Shown here: positions 54,101 through 64,000 of the stretch, in pieces
How positions within the stretch are numbered: the stretch's first letter is position 1
Layout of the letters: every line of letters starts with the position of its first letter
Assembly: GCA_030710605.1 (NCBI GenBank)
Contig: CP092874.1
Location: 21,491,880-21,555,879, forward strand
DNA: 64,000 nt
Origin: Cordylochernes scorpioides
Lineage: Eukaryota; Arthropoda; Arachnida; Pseudoscorpiones; Chernetidae
Direction of reading: 5' to 3'
Translations under genes and position numbers: made by a program
Notes under the pieces: model-generated
What the model saw: only the letters and a program-made list of their open reading frames with translations
Database searches by the model: none
Told to the model about the DNA's origin: nothing

Positions 54101-54370
54101 CTTGGTGTCGCCATGATCAATTCCTTGAGACTTCAGAATGGGCGGTCTCTAAAACCATCAGCCAGATCTTGTAGCTTTAGTGCCGCCATGATCAATTCAT
54201 TGAGACTTCAGAACGGGCGGTCTTTAAAACAATCAGCCAGATCTTGTAGCCTTGGTGCCGCCATGATCAAATCCTTGACACTTCACAATGGGCGGTCTCT
54301 AAAACCATCAGCCAGATCTTGTAGCCTTGGTGCCGCCATGATCAATTCCTTGAGACTTCAGAATGGGCGG
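42110..54370. repeat. 75-bp satellite array with higher-order structure (~163 units)
   Basis: Consensus blocks per unit: GATCAATTCCTTGAGACTTC, AGAACGGGCGGTCTCTAAAA, CCATCAGCCAGATCTTG, TAGCCTTGGTGCCGCCAT. Variants (TCAGTTAGAATT, TTAGCCAGA, TTTAGATTTC) recur in fixed order. A marker unit with TTAGTTCGCCAGGATC occurs at about 44741, 46241, 47665, 49390, 50138, 51037 and 51786, i.e. 1500, 1424, 1725, 748, 899 and 749 bp apart (multiples of ~75), showing amplification of multi-unit blocks. The unit length is a multiple of 3 and one + frame lacks stops, so ORFs of up to 720 codons arise (25-residue repeats MINSLRLQNGRSLKPSARSC, then SLGAA). The other five frames have a stop in the consensus. Most unit variants change amino acids and marker units break the frame, so a coding role is doubtful. 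Confidence 0.95.
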
Positions 54371-54916
54371 TGTTGTAGATAAACGATAAAAATAACTTTG
54401 ACTTGTGCTTAACTTAATAGGTAGAAAATCTTTCTTTTGATAAATAATCTTTAAGATAATAAACTTAGTGATAATAAAACTTATAGATAAAAAAACTTGT
54501 TGGTAATCAAACTTATAGATAAAAAAACTTGTTGGTATTCAAACTTTTAGATAAAAAAAACTTAGATGTAATAAAACTTATCGGTAAATAAGAACACTAT
54601 TTATAAACATTTTGGTAGAAAAACTTGCTTAAATATATGTTCAAAATAGTGTACTTAACTTGGATAATTTACGACTGACATTGGATTAAATTTAGGTACT
54701 TTAATTAAAACATAAGGATTAAATATGAAAATGTTTGACGCGCGTTTAAAAGGCGTCGCTTCTTCTTCTTGATAAAAGTTCTTTCTACTTTTTTATTCCG
54801 CCGCGCATGCGCACCACCTCTGATGCTGCGTCACCAACACCGGAGGCGTACCGCTTCTCACCGGCGGTGGCGCCGCCAGGAAGGCTTAGCTAGATTCGGT
54901 CAATCTAACCTCTCCA
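54371..54916 (+). mobile_element. Solo LTR inserted in the satellite
   Basis: 546 bp starting TGTTGTAGATAAACG and ending CTAACCTCTCCA, flanked by the 5-bp duplication GGCGG (54366-54370 and 54917-54921) created in the satellite sequence GGGCGGTCTCT. The interior has ~30-bp AAACTTATAGATAAAAAAAC-like subrepeats (54476-54585) and a GC-rich 3' part with GCGCATGCGCACC. No ORF or internal domain, as expected after LTR-LTR recombination. Strand is assumed. Confidence 0.82.
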
Positions 54917-55995
54917 GGCGGTCTCTAAAACCATCAGCCAGATCTTGTAGCCTTGGTGTCGCCATGATCAATTCCTTGAGACTTCAGAATGGGCGGTCTC
55001 TAAAACCATCAGCCAGATCTTGTAGCCTTGGTGCCGCCATGATCAATTCCTTGAGACTTCAGAATGGGCGGTCTTTAAAACAATCAGCCAGATCTTGTAG
55101 CCTTGGTGTCGCCATGATCAATTCCTTGAGACTTCAGAATGGGCGGTCTCTAAAACCATCAGCCAGATCTTGTAGCCTTGGTGCCGCCATGATCAATTCA
55201 TTGAGACTTCAGAACGGGCGGTCTTTAAAACAATCAGCCAGATCTTGTAGCCTTGGTGCCGCCATGATCAATTCCTTGAGACTTCAGAACGGGCGGTCTC
55301 TAAAACCATCAGTTAGATCTTGTAGCCTTGGTGCCGCCATGATCAATTCTTTGAGACTTCAGAACGGGCGGTTTCTAAAACAATCAGCCAGAAATTGTAG
55401 CTTTGGTGCCGCCATGATCAATTCATTGAGACTTCAGAACGGGCGGTCTCTAAAACCACCAGCCAGATCTTATAGCCTTGGTGCCGCTATGATCAATTCA
55501 TTGAGCCTTCAGAACGGGCGGTCTCTAAAACCATCAGCCAGATCTTATAGCCTTGGTGCTGCCATGATCAATTCCTTGAGACTTCAGAACGGCCGGTATC
55601 TAAAATCATCAGCCAGATCTTATAGCCTTGGTGCCGCCAAGATCAATTTATTGAGACTTCAGAACGGGCGATCTCTAAAACCATCAGCCAGATCTTGTAG
55701 CTTTGGTGCCGCCATGATCAATTCCTTGAGTCTTCAGAACGGGCGGTCTCTAAAACCATCAGCCATATCTTGTAGCCTTGGTGCCGCAATGATCAATTCT
55801 TTGATTTTTTTCAGAACGGGCGGTCTCTAAAACCATCAGCCAGATCTTGTAGCCTTGATGCTGCCATGATCAATTCATTGAGACTTCAGAACGGGCGGTC
55901 TCTAAAACCATCAGCTAGATCCTATAGCCTTGGTGCCGCCATGATCAATTCTTTGATTTTTTTAGAACGGGCGGTCTCTAAAACCATCAGTATGA
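54917..55995. repeat. 75-bp satellite, continuation after the solo LTR (~14 units)
   Basis: The same unit, increasingly diverged towards the end (CTTATAGCCTTGGTGC, GATTTTTTTCAGAACG), as is usual at array edges. The 353-codon ORF here begins inside the LTR and is not a gene. Confidence 0.93.
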
Positions 55996-56509
55996 TCCCC
56001 TTTGGCATCAAGCCTATTAACTTGTCCAATATATAACTCTATCTAATAAAATTTCCTCTCATATAATTTTTTTCTAATTGTTGTTAGCTTTGCTCTATGA
56101 TTTTTAAAATACAACTTTTATTTTACATTCATATATTTTCGTCTTTTACCTTTAACATCTTATCCGATTTACTAACAGCTTCCTTTAAATTCAGAAATAA
56201 CTCCAAATGAATCGTCAAAATTTTTCAATTGATAGATTTATACAAGGCACGAAGCTAAACAATTTCAACCTTCTTAATCAAGAAACAACTAAAAATTTGG
56301 AGAAATTTCATTCAGCTCTTTCTATTTATCTATAAACGCTTCAAATCTCATAGCAATTTAAAGAGGGATGGTATTATGTCAAAGTGACGATCTGGGTTTG
56401 ATTTATTTCTGAATATTCTTAAGAATATTGCGACTGATCTTCTACTCTGAAAAAATAGTACAAATGTAATATTGTACTGGAATAAGGTACATAAATTCAG
56501 AAAGAAAAA
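55996..56509. other. AT-rich DNA, nothing recognised
   Basis: Right flank of the satellite; no ORF or repeat match seen. Confidence 0.5.
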
Positions 56510-56720
56510 AAAAAAGGCATCTCATTATCGTGTAACTGAAAGTTGCTGATGGCTGGCGCCATCTATCGGAATAAATATCAACTATTCGTTGATTTTTATT
56601 TATTCCAGAATTGGCCAAATACACATTCTTGATTCAACGAGAATAGTTGATATTTATTCCGATAGATGGTATCAACCATCAGCAACTTTCAATTGCACGA
56701 TAAGGAAAGGCCTTTTTTTT
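56510..56720. mobile_element. Penelope-like tail family B, inverted pair
   Basis: GAAAGTTGCTGATGGCTGGC ... GCCATCTATCGGAATAAATA and its inverse (ATTCCGATAGATGGTATCAA ... AGCAACTTTCAATTGCACGA), around a centre with TTGGCCAAATACACATTCTT. Related to 22600-22735 and 10985-11060. Confidence 0.6.
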
Positions 56721-56927
56721 CTGATCTTTTACTATTATTAACTAAAATTGAATATAACTCGAGAAAAAATTATAAATTATTCCTCTTTTGAAGATTCGTT
56801 TTGTCATATAATCCTGTAAAAATGGTTTGTAATACTCCAAAGCTTGATATAAAATAAAATAAAGATAGATACTCATTGTAAGGAACTCTTCCTAGTAAAA
56901 TTTGCAATAAACAAGGCGATAAGGAAG

Positions 56928-58627
56928 ATGGGTGTCTTTATTATACAGGATCTAAAAATCCTTAAAAGACTCAAGAACAATAGATCCTTGGTTATCACTA
57001 AATCCGACAAAGGCTCTAACACAGTTATTCTCAACCAGCATGATTATCACTCCAAAATGTTGGCCGTACTCCAAGATACTGATACCTTCCTTCCCATCAC
57101 ACCTCAAGACAGTAGCGTCATTTCAAAGAAATTTAAAACTTCCCTTTCCCGCTTAAAGTAATCAGCCAGCATCTCCCCGGAAGACCACAAATCGTTCATC
57201 TCCAATCTCTCCGGCAGTGCTTACATATATGGCCTGCCCAAAGTTCACAAGCCAGAAATTCCTCTACGCCCCATAATATCCTATCACCTCTCTCCTGCTT
57301 ATCCGTTATCTAAATATCTCTCTCACTTCCTCTCCCCCCTCTTAGGGTCCCATAGAAGTTGTTACTCTGTATCTAACGCTCCCAGTTTTGTTAGCGAAGT
57401 CACTGCACTTCAACCCACACCCCACCATGTTATGTGCTCTTATGATGTGACTTCCCTGTACCTTAGCCTCCCGCATAATCTTATTATAGATAGCATTAAT
57501 CGTTTCCTCACCACTGTCAATTTAGATCCCCCCATCATCTCAACTATTACTCAACTTGTCAGCATTTGCCTAGATATGGGCACCTTCACCTATAGACAGG
57601 ACTTTTACAAACAGATTAGGGGCTCCCCTATGGGAAGCCCATTATCATCTATAGCTGCAGAAATTGTCATGACCCGCATCGATACCTGGATAAACCAAGT
57701 TCACCACTCAGACATCCATTTATGGCGTCGTTACGTCGACGACGTTTTTTGCATTTGTGATGCCAGCCGGGAAAACACCATCCTTTCATCCCTTAATAGT
57801 TACCATCCGGACATTTCTTTCACCATAGAGCTGGAGAAAGAGCGGGCCATCCCTTTCTTGGATGTCCTCGTCATTCGATCTTATCGCTCATTCAACACCT
57901 CAGTATATTACAAAAAAGATTGTCCCCCTCACTACACCCATTTCAACTCTCATTGCCCAATTACCCATAAAATCAATATTGTCAAAACTCTCACAAAACG
58001 TATCTACACCCACTGCTCCCTCCCTATTTTCAAGAAAATTGAAAATGAATTAATAATTTCCCATCTCACTGCTGCCTCCTTCCCTCTGTCCTTTATTAAG
58101 AGACATTCTTATATTCCGGTTCCTCGGAAACCACCGGATACTTACAGATCAATATGTACTCTTCCCTATTCCTCTCTTTCTGTTGACATTGCCCGTTCCC
58201 TAAAATCCTTTGGAATTCGAATTTTTTACAGTAATAGCCCTCTAACCTACTAACTTCTTTAAGGCATTCAATCACTAAGTCCTGTACCCCACCTGACGCC
58301 CTTCTCTCTACTGGCGCTGTCTACTCCGTCTCCTGTGAGCATTGCTCTGCCACTTATGTGGGTGAGACGGGTAGAACAGTTGCCACTAGAGTGTCGGAGC
58401 ATCAGCGCAATATATCTAACTGTGACCCTAGATCCCTAATATACCAGCATATAGCCGATACTGGTCACTCCTTCGACTTTCTCCATCCCACTGTTCACTA
58501 CCTACATATTCACAACCAGCATCAACGATTGGTGCTGGAATCTATTATCTCTAGAAAACTCAATAGCATAAATAGAAAAATTGACATGCCGGACATTTAT
58601 GGTGTTTTCCTTGCTGGTATCTCTTAA
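56928..58627 (+). pseudogene. Penelope-like reverse transcriptase with GIY-YIG endonuclease, broken
   Basis: The RT frame runs from 56928 through an in-frame TAA at 57159-57161 to 58253. It has VITKSDKGSNTVIL at the N-terminal end, YGLPKVHKP, CSYDVTSLYLSLP, RGSPMGSPLSSIAAEIVM and the catalytic YVDDVF. After a frameshift near 58255 the GIY-YIG domain follows (open from about 58265 to 58627) with VYSVSCEHCSATYVGETGRT, ATRVSEHQRNI and a later LVLESIISRKLNSIN containing the conserved Glu and Asn. The N-terminal part of the usual ~850-residue protein is missing. Penelope-like elements use this enzyme pair for target cleavage and reverse transcription. Confidence 0.92.
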
Positions 58628-58883
58628 AGCTTTAATAGTTCCTATGTTATCTCGAGCCGTATCTCCATATATATTCGTTTAATAGTACTTTATCTTATTA
58701 TTTATTTGCATCTTCTTTCTTTCCATGCAGTCTATACAAATTACCTCCATATATTTTTGTTTGATAGAATTTTTATCTATTTTGCATCTTTTCTTTTTAC
58801 GCTGTATGTACAAATTACCTCTACTATATATATATTTAAAAAAACTCTTTCCATTAGTGTCCATCGTGCTATGTGATAGCTAC

Positions 58884-58920
58884 CTGTCGAAGGGTTTTTA
58901 CCCGAAAGCTCGTGCTTATT
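58884..58920 (+). ncRNA. Hammerhead-like hairpin in the Penelope tail
   Basis: CCTGTCGAAGGGTTTTTACC followed by CGAAAGCTCG: a GGGU...ACCC hairpin between CUGUCGA and GAAA. It has the layout of a hammerhead stem II but CUGU replaces the invariant CUGA. Similar motifs lie at 62976-63006 (minus), 22870-22901 (minus) and 22484-22514 (minus). Confidence 0.4.
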
Positions 58921-59046
58921 CTGTATAATAAAGACACCCATCTTCCTTATCGCCTTGTTTATTGCAAATAGATACTCATCCTCCGAAGCCATTTTGTATA
59001 TTATTTATATCATTATGATTATTTACCACTTTGTGGCTTTCTTCAG

Positions 59047-59321
59047 ATGTCTCCTCAGAAGATTGAGGATCTGTTTGAGATACTAGATGCTGACTGACAC
59101 CCCTATATAGGGATTATTACAGGTGCGAAATTGAATTTGCTGTTGAATCCCTAACTAAGAAGGAGGACGTTCTCGAGTAACTCTCGCCCGAGCAGATCTC
59201 TGCTCTGAAGAAATTCCTTGACAAGGCAATCGCCCATGTCGGGGACAAGGACTCCGACTTAAGCAAGATGCTGTCCGACTTCAGGGCAGAATGTGACATT
59301 GAACGAGACGACACCCAGTAG
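59047..59321 (+). pseudogene. Decayed coding fragment, possibly EF-hand-like
   Basis: GC-richer than its surroundings. From the ATG at 59047 (preceded by TTTCTTCAG) it reads MSPQKIEDLFEILDAD and stops; the LFEILDAD is like the start of an EF-hand. In a shifted frame from 59132 it continues CEIEFAVESLTKKEDVLE, a TAA at 59178, and then LSPEQISALKKFLDKAIAHV, KDSDLSKMLSDFRAECDIER and DDTQ before TAG at 59319-59321. The helical, charged composition looks genuinely protein-derived. It could be a processed pseudogene or exons of an unrecognised gene with sequence errors. The family is not identified. Confidence 0.4.
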
Positions 59322-59936
59322 TATTCGTCTGATACAAACAATTTGTAATTATTTTGTTTTATACATTTTTCCTTATATAATTAACCCTATATAATCTTAT
59401 ATGTACATTGTAATAAATCAGTTTCAATCTCAGATGTCTCCTCTGATGGGATAATCATACGGGATAATCGTCCAGCTTGCTTTTTCTTGAGATGGCCTTG
59501 TCAGAAGGAACCTACTGGAATTCAAATCAGCCTAGTAACAACCTAATATACATCAACAACAAGCAATATAAAGTCTGAAGACCGGACATCATTGGCGAAT
59601 TTGTATGTAGCTCCATGATAGTATGGATATTGCCACGTGGAAAATTAGGAAAGACAAACTTCGGGATCAGGCAGCTCCCTCTTCTTTAGGTTACCCGGAT
59701 TCCTGGAGCGTACGGATGACACAGTAATTTATTTAAGGCAAGAACAAACTATGAATGATAAACAAAAGATAAGCAATTAGGGAAGTTTACAGAGTAGCAA
59801 AATATAAACATAAAAAATGATACTATGTTAATAAAATAATAAATACTTTGATACAATATTATTAAAAGAAAGAACTGGTTTGACCGAAAAAAAAAAGCAG
59901 CCGATTGTCCTATTATACGAGGGGCATCCAATAAAT
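59322..59936. other. AT-rich DNA, nothing recognised
   Basis: 59450-59720 is somewhat GC-richer (GGGATAATCATACGGGATAA, CCTTGTCAGAAGGAACCTAC) and could be a repeat fragment, but no second copy is in the window. Confidence 0.4.
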
Positions 59937-60683
59937 AAGTTTCCCTATTTTGTAACAAATAAACAACTTTATTTACAATTATGCAGTTATTTTATTTTCA
60001 TTATACAACTCATAGACTACTTCTCTACATAATCACCATTTCTGTCCAAACATTTTTGGTACCGTTGTAGCGATTTTTTGATACCACTGTTGTACCAAGC
60101 CGTGTCCTGTCTTCGTAGCCAGTGGTTCGCCTCCGCCTGTTTTCAATTCAAATTCAAAACATCTGACATGATTGTTACAATCGAAGAGCATCCAATTTCG
60201 ATTCCAGGAGGCAGTCGAATCATTATTTCGTCAATGGTGACGCGGCGATTTGCTTCCACCACATTCCGAACAGCAGCCACGGCTGCATTGTCCGTATCAG
60301 TAACGGGCCTGTCGCTTCGCTCGTCATCATGCACGTTTTGCCGTCCTTCCAAGAACCATGAACGCCATCGGCGAACCATTTGGATGCTCATACATCCTTC
60401 ACCATACACTGACACTAAATTGCGATGAATATTGACCGCAGTTTCATTTTTCGCCGTGAAAAAAACGAATTACAGAACGGAATTCGCAAGTGGACACGTT
60501 CACCAGTGGTAGCTCCATGGAAACTGAAGCGCTACGGACTTGCGCGTACGAGTAGAGTGATTTTGAAAGGTCACCAGCTTCCAACGCATCCTAGTGACCA
60601 TTTCTTACCTACTAACTAATTTTTACAACGTTTCGTTCGCCGAAAAAAAAAAAGGGAAACTTATTTATTGGATGCCCCTCGTT
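59937..60683 (-). mobile_element. Mariner-like element, internally deleted
   Basis: About 747 bp with inverted ends CGAGGGGCATCCAATAAATA / TATTTATTGGATGCCCCTCG. It retains only the 5' part of a transposase. Inserted at the edge of a LINE remnant. TA is visible at the left side but the right flank reads TT. Confidence 0.8.
60143..60415 (-). pseudogene. Mariner-like transposase, N-terminal fragment
   Basis: Minus-strand ORF of 90 codons reading CMSIQMVRRWRSWFLEGRQN, then DDERSDRPVTDTDNAAVAAV and NRRVTIDEIMIRL, the paired-type helix-turn-helix region of mariner-like transposases (DNA binding to the TIR). The catalytic DDD domain is missing entirely, so the protein cannot transpose. It belongs to a different mariner lineage from the one at 18967-20294. 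Confidence 0.82.
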
Positions 60684-61919
60684 GAAACAAACGACACTGA
60701 AGATGGTGTGAAGGCTTCAATGATAAAACTTCTACAATCATACTTTGATAATAGAAGAATAAGACTTAGATATTCCTCAACTGAAATTAATAAGAAACTA
60801 AGTAAAGGATGTCCACAGGGAGGACCACTGTCTCCCACATTATGGAATATTCTTATTAATGAGATACTGAATAATAATCTGGATGATAATTGTGAAACAA
60901 TAGGATATGCAGATGATATTACGTTAATATGTTGGAATAAAACTCCTGAACAACTAAGAAAGACAATAGATAACGTATTAAGAAAAATCAATGAGTGGTG
61001 TGAAAGTCGTAAATTAAAATTGTCAGATGAAAAAACAAAAATATTATATTTATATAAATGCAATAGCGATATAATAGTCTCAGGTAGCAAGTTAATTAAA
61101 CCGGTTGAAGAACTTAAGATCCTAGTAGTGACTATTAAAAATCACCGAGTCAGAAGCAAACTGGACTTTACGCCTCACGTTAATGAAACGATCATAAAAG
61201 TAACTAGAGCTAGTGGATACCTATTTGGCCTGACAAAGAAAGCATGGGGTCTAGACTTTAGACGAAGACTGATACTGTATAAGACATTATATCGAAGTAC
61301 AATTACATAGGGTTATCCAATATGGTATCCATTCATAAACAAAAAGTCTAAGGACAAACTAAATTCTCTTCAATATAATATTTTAAAACATTGTATACAG
61401 GCCTACAGTACAACATCATCGGATTGTACACACATACTTGCACAAGTCCCCAAACTTACTGAATATATTGAATCTAACATGTTGAAAACCGAAATAAATT
61501 ACAATCGATTTGACTCTTCAAGTAGGAATATAATTTCTAATTATATAAGGGAAAAATTGCAGAAATACTATGAGAAGACTAACACCATTTTCAAGTCCTT
61601 CTTTACTGATTCCCAAATACCCAAATATGTCAAGCCAAATTTTTACAACGTTCAATTATTTACTGGACACGGTAACTTTATATCATATTTGTACAAGGTC
61701 AGAAAGACGGATTCGCCTAAATGCTCATGTGGTGCAGAAGAAGAAAATCCTGTACATATTCTAAAGGACTGTCGACTTGTAGAGGACTTGAGAGTCAAAA
61801 ATCAAATAAATATAAATTGTCTAAATCAAATAGTTAATAATAGATATATGTATATAAATTTTAATAGATTTTGTAGAATGTTTTTAGTAATAGATAGCCT
61901 GGGCTGTAATAAATGGTAA
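60684..61919 (+). pseudogene. LINE reverse transcriptase with C-terminal zinc knuckle, one in-frame stop
   Basis: Non-LTR reverse transcriptase. The frame is open from the mariner border to a TAG at 61308-61310, then again in the same frame to 61919. Motifs are KLSKGCPQGGPLSPTLWNIL, the catalytic GYADDITLI, a thumb region with LKLSDEKTKIL, and after the stop GYPIWYPFINKKSKDKL and the C-terminal CSCGAEEENPVHILKDC. Only RT motifs after the palm start are present; endonuclease and the first RT blocks are missing. The R1/I-type assignment rests on the motif style and the C-terminal Cys/His knuckle. Confidence 0.88.
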
Positions 61920-62150
61920 ATAGTTATATACTGTAAATAGCTCTAAATTTCTGTTCTTAACTGTGATGTTCACTAATATTCATTATAGGGTAATTAAATC
62001 GTTAACTAACTGACAAATACGTTAATAATTTCTATTATAATAACTAAAATCATATTAATAATTACTGTAAATAAGCTCCCAAACTTGTGTATGCATGCAA
62101 ATATCCAAGACGGATATCGCGTGCTTTGTAAATGATAATAAATAAATATA
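60684..62150 (+). mobile_element. LINE (R1/I-like) remnant, 5'-truncated
   Basis: Contains the RT part, the C-terminal zinc knuckle and a 3' end (GATATCGCGTGCTTTG ... AATAAATAAATATATAG) like that at 5985-6031. The left end coincides with the mariner insertion, so the 5' part is lost. Confidence 0.85.
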
Positions 62151-62480
62151 TAGTCAATTAAATTATTACTAAAAAATAATTATTCGAAATACTCTATATA
62201 TTTTCGAATATCGAGAAGAGTTATAATTTCTGAAAAAATAATACATTTTATATAATTATACATCAATGTTTTTGGAAATATGAATATTGTTTCCTAAAAA
62301 TGCTTTTTTTTTTTCAAATATATAAAAATATCGTTCTCAAAAATGAAAATGATATTTCTAAAGTGCCTTCAGACTGTATTTTACAAAAAAAAAAAGGCTA
62401 TAAGAAAAATATATTTATTGTAATATTCTAAAAATATATCGCAATCGATAAATTTTCAATAAAGGAGGTGAATCATGAAT
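62151..62480. other. AT-rich DNA, nothing recognised
   Basis: Homopolymer-rich flank; no ORF or repeat match. Confidence 0.5.
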
Positions 62481-62484
62481 CTAA

Positions 62485-62620
62485 ATTAATATTTTTGTTA
62501 CGGATATCACGGAGCAAGCTAAATAAACGTTTAGTTTATTTTTGCTCCACTAGATGGCGCTCTGCCATCTAAAAAGCACATGTGCTCGTGGTCAGGAGAT
62601 GCCTTTTTTATTTTTAATAT
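62485..62620 (+). mobile_element. Penelope-like/retrozyme-like tail family A, copy 3 (no ribozyme)
   Basis: GGAGCA ... TGCTCC hairpin at 62511-62548, TAGATGGCGCTCTGCCATCTA hairpin, AAGCACATGTGCTC palindrome and GTCAGGAGATGCC tail. Aligns without gaps to 21481-21580 over the first hairpin, with paired substitutions. The upstream ribozyme part is absent. Confidence 0.65.
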
Positions 62621-62941
62621 ATATATCAAAGATGCGCTTCCGTTATTGTGAATATTTATTTTAATATTAATAATATATATATGTATTTTAGTACGTTTTT
62701 CTCTCATTTTAAAAATATGAATTATTCATATTGTTATTTTCACATATATTCATCATTTTTTTATATATTATATAGAAAGAATATATTTTATATTTTAATG
62801 ACTTTATACAATTTTTTAGTATTTTTTAAATCAAAATGAAATTAAACATTAAGTTGGATATAAAATTTCAATGGGAAGATTGGGACAAAACAATTTATAA
62901 AAATTTATATAGTTTAAAATTATAATAATGAATAGATTCAA

Positions 62942-63010
62942 AAAGGATGAGTTTCTTTATTTGAAAAATTAATTCGAGCTTTCGGGCGCAAGCTGCCCTT
63001 CTACAGGAAT
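62942..63010 (-). mobile_element. Penelope-like tail with hammerhead-like hairpin
   Basis: AGGATGAGTTTCTTTATTTG, then CGAGCTTTCGGGCGCAAGCT and GCCCTTCTACAGG. In reverse complement this gives CUGUAGA, a GGGC...GCCC hairpin and GAAAGCUCG, as in 58884-58920. Confidence 0.5.
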
Positions 63011-64000
63011 AATAGTTACAATTTCAATTAATCATGTATTTACAGTTATATATATTTTATTTAAATGGTTTCTCGCTTTGGTCTTGCATAGCGCGAGTGG
63101 ATCACATGCCCGCGTGATCCATTTATTTAATTTGCTGTCATGCTTATGTCGCTCAACAAATCTTTTAATCAATTTTTAACATACGACCACATCACCTAGA
63201 AGCTGAAAATAAATATATATGTAGGAAGATATATATCGTTTAAAGTAGGTAATAATGCATTGTCAACGTAAATAAATAAGTATAAATCGATATGTAGAAA
63301 GCTAATTTATAAAAAGATCAGCATATTAGCGTTGTTATCGTGAATTAAAAAAAGAGGAATAAACATTTAGAGCAAACTAAAAAAATAAATGAATAGAAAC
63401 ACGTTTTTAAATAATATGCACAATTAAAAAGAATATATATTTTTAACTACCGCCATCAAACAATTAAATTTATATGCTCAAAAATAAAAGCGACAAGAAA
63501 AGCACATCATATATTGAATGAATAGCCAGAAAAATAGTGAAACCCGCTAAATGGCTGTTTCACATTAAATTCATATTAAGGTCGAAATTCATTACGAGAT
63601 TCGCGCCTCTTTTATTTTTAGTCCTAAAATATATATATATGCATCTGTAAATTTAGTTTCAAGGTAAATAAAATATTGAAATTTTAAAATAAAAGATATG
63701 GTATTTAAAAAAGTAAAAATTAATATATTCCATTAAAAAATAGAATTTGACCGTAATAATAATTTGTTATCATAATCTCGCGCATATGTTTACAAAATAA
63801 AACTTTGATCGTTACATTTAAAAGAAAAAGCGGTTGAAATTATTTTTAAAAATGACATTTTATAGTGAATTTAAACTTTTAACCTGGAGATTTTTAATAC
63901 ATCAACGACGTCATTATATTTCAACTTTTATCAAGATATTTATCCCATTAATTTTATCGTTTACATTGGTGTACGTCAATTATCGTATACCTCGTGTTGA
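63011..64000. other. AT-rich DNA, nothing recognised
   Basis: Stop-rich on both strands; only (TA)n runs near 63630 and homopolymers. Confidence 0.55.

Larger units (their letters stand above)
56896..58972 (+). mobile_element. Penelope-like element, 5'-truncated, with inverted terminal repeats
   Basis: The left ~50 bases (TTTGCAATAAACAAGGCGAT, AAGGAAGATGGGTGTCTTTA) are the inverse of the right end. Inside are the RT, GIY-YIG and a non-coding tail with GGGTTTTTACCCGAAAGCTC. An inverted fragment of the tail at a truncated 5' end is typical for Penelope-like elements. Confidence 0.85.

Noticed and set aside
42110-54370. CRISPR-like array
   Set aside because: Repeats are contiguous 75-bp units without unique spacers, in an animal genome with introns and transposons. 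It is a satellite.
54769-55830. 353-codon ORF with an arginine-rich start
   Set aside because: It starts inside the solo LTR and continues through satellite units; it is an accident of an open repeat frame.

Overview
This is a AT-rich animal (eukaryotic) genomic window. It has a multi-exon gene with GT-AG introns, long repeat-filled introns, GC-rich exons in AT-rich DNA, and a dense mix of retroelements and DNA transposons. The mariner, Gypsy, Penelope-like and LINE elements fit an arthropod, perhaps a chelicerate. That placement is inference; no species can be named from the sequence.

Layout. (1) 651-12590, + strand: the 3' half of a DAAM-type formin gene, 11 exons, running from the end of the FH1 proline stretch through the FH2 domain to a C-terminal DAD-like motif and stop. 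All exon phases join cleanly, and two introns are only 58 and 64 bp. The other introns carry MITEs, Penelope-like fragments, a LINE 3' end, minisatellites and, on the opposite strand (8614-8910), a 98-codon ORF for a possible small membrane protein. (2) 12591-23817: AT-rich repeat landscape with palindromic elements, a broken mariner (18967-20294) and several Penelope-like tails, two with canonical hammerhead ribozyme cores. (3) 23818-28120: a full-length Gypsy element with intact 1303-codon gag-pol, 124/123-bp LTRs and a 5-bp target duplication, inserted in a MITE. (4) 28121-33530: more nested elements, including an unclassified DNA transposon with ~155-bp terminal inverted repeats. (5) 33530-34636 satellite, then exactly 100 N (34637-34736), then 34737-43229, which repeats 26147-34636 almost base for base. 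This is best read as two overlapping contig ends that were not merged. (6) ~42110-55995: about 178 copies of a 75-bp satellite with higher-order structure, open in one frame, interrupted by a solo LTR (54371-54916). (7) 56896-62150: a 5'-truncated Penelope-like element with GIY-YIG domain, a decayed coding fragment, a mariner deletion derivative, and an R1/I-like LINE remnant. (8) 62151-64000: AT-rich DNA with two more Penelope-like tails.

Only the DAAM gene looks like a conventional host gene. The Gypsy gag-pol is the only intact autonomous element. The most unusual signals are the hammerhead and hammerhead-like motifs on Penelope-like tails, including two minimal cores whose stem III is a self-complementary six-mer (suggesting action as dimers), and the co-varying hairpins in the same tails.
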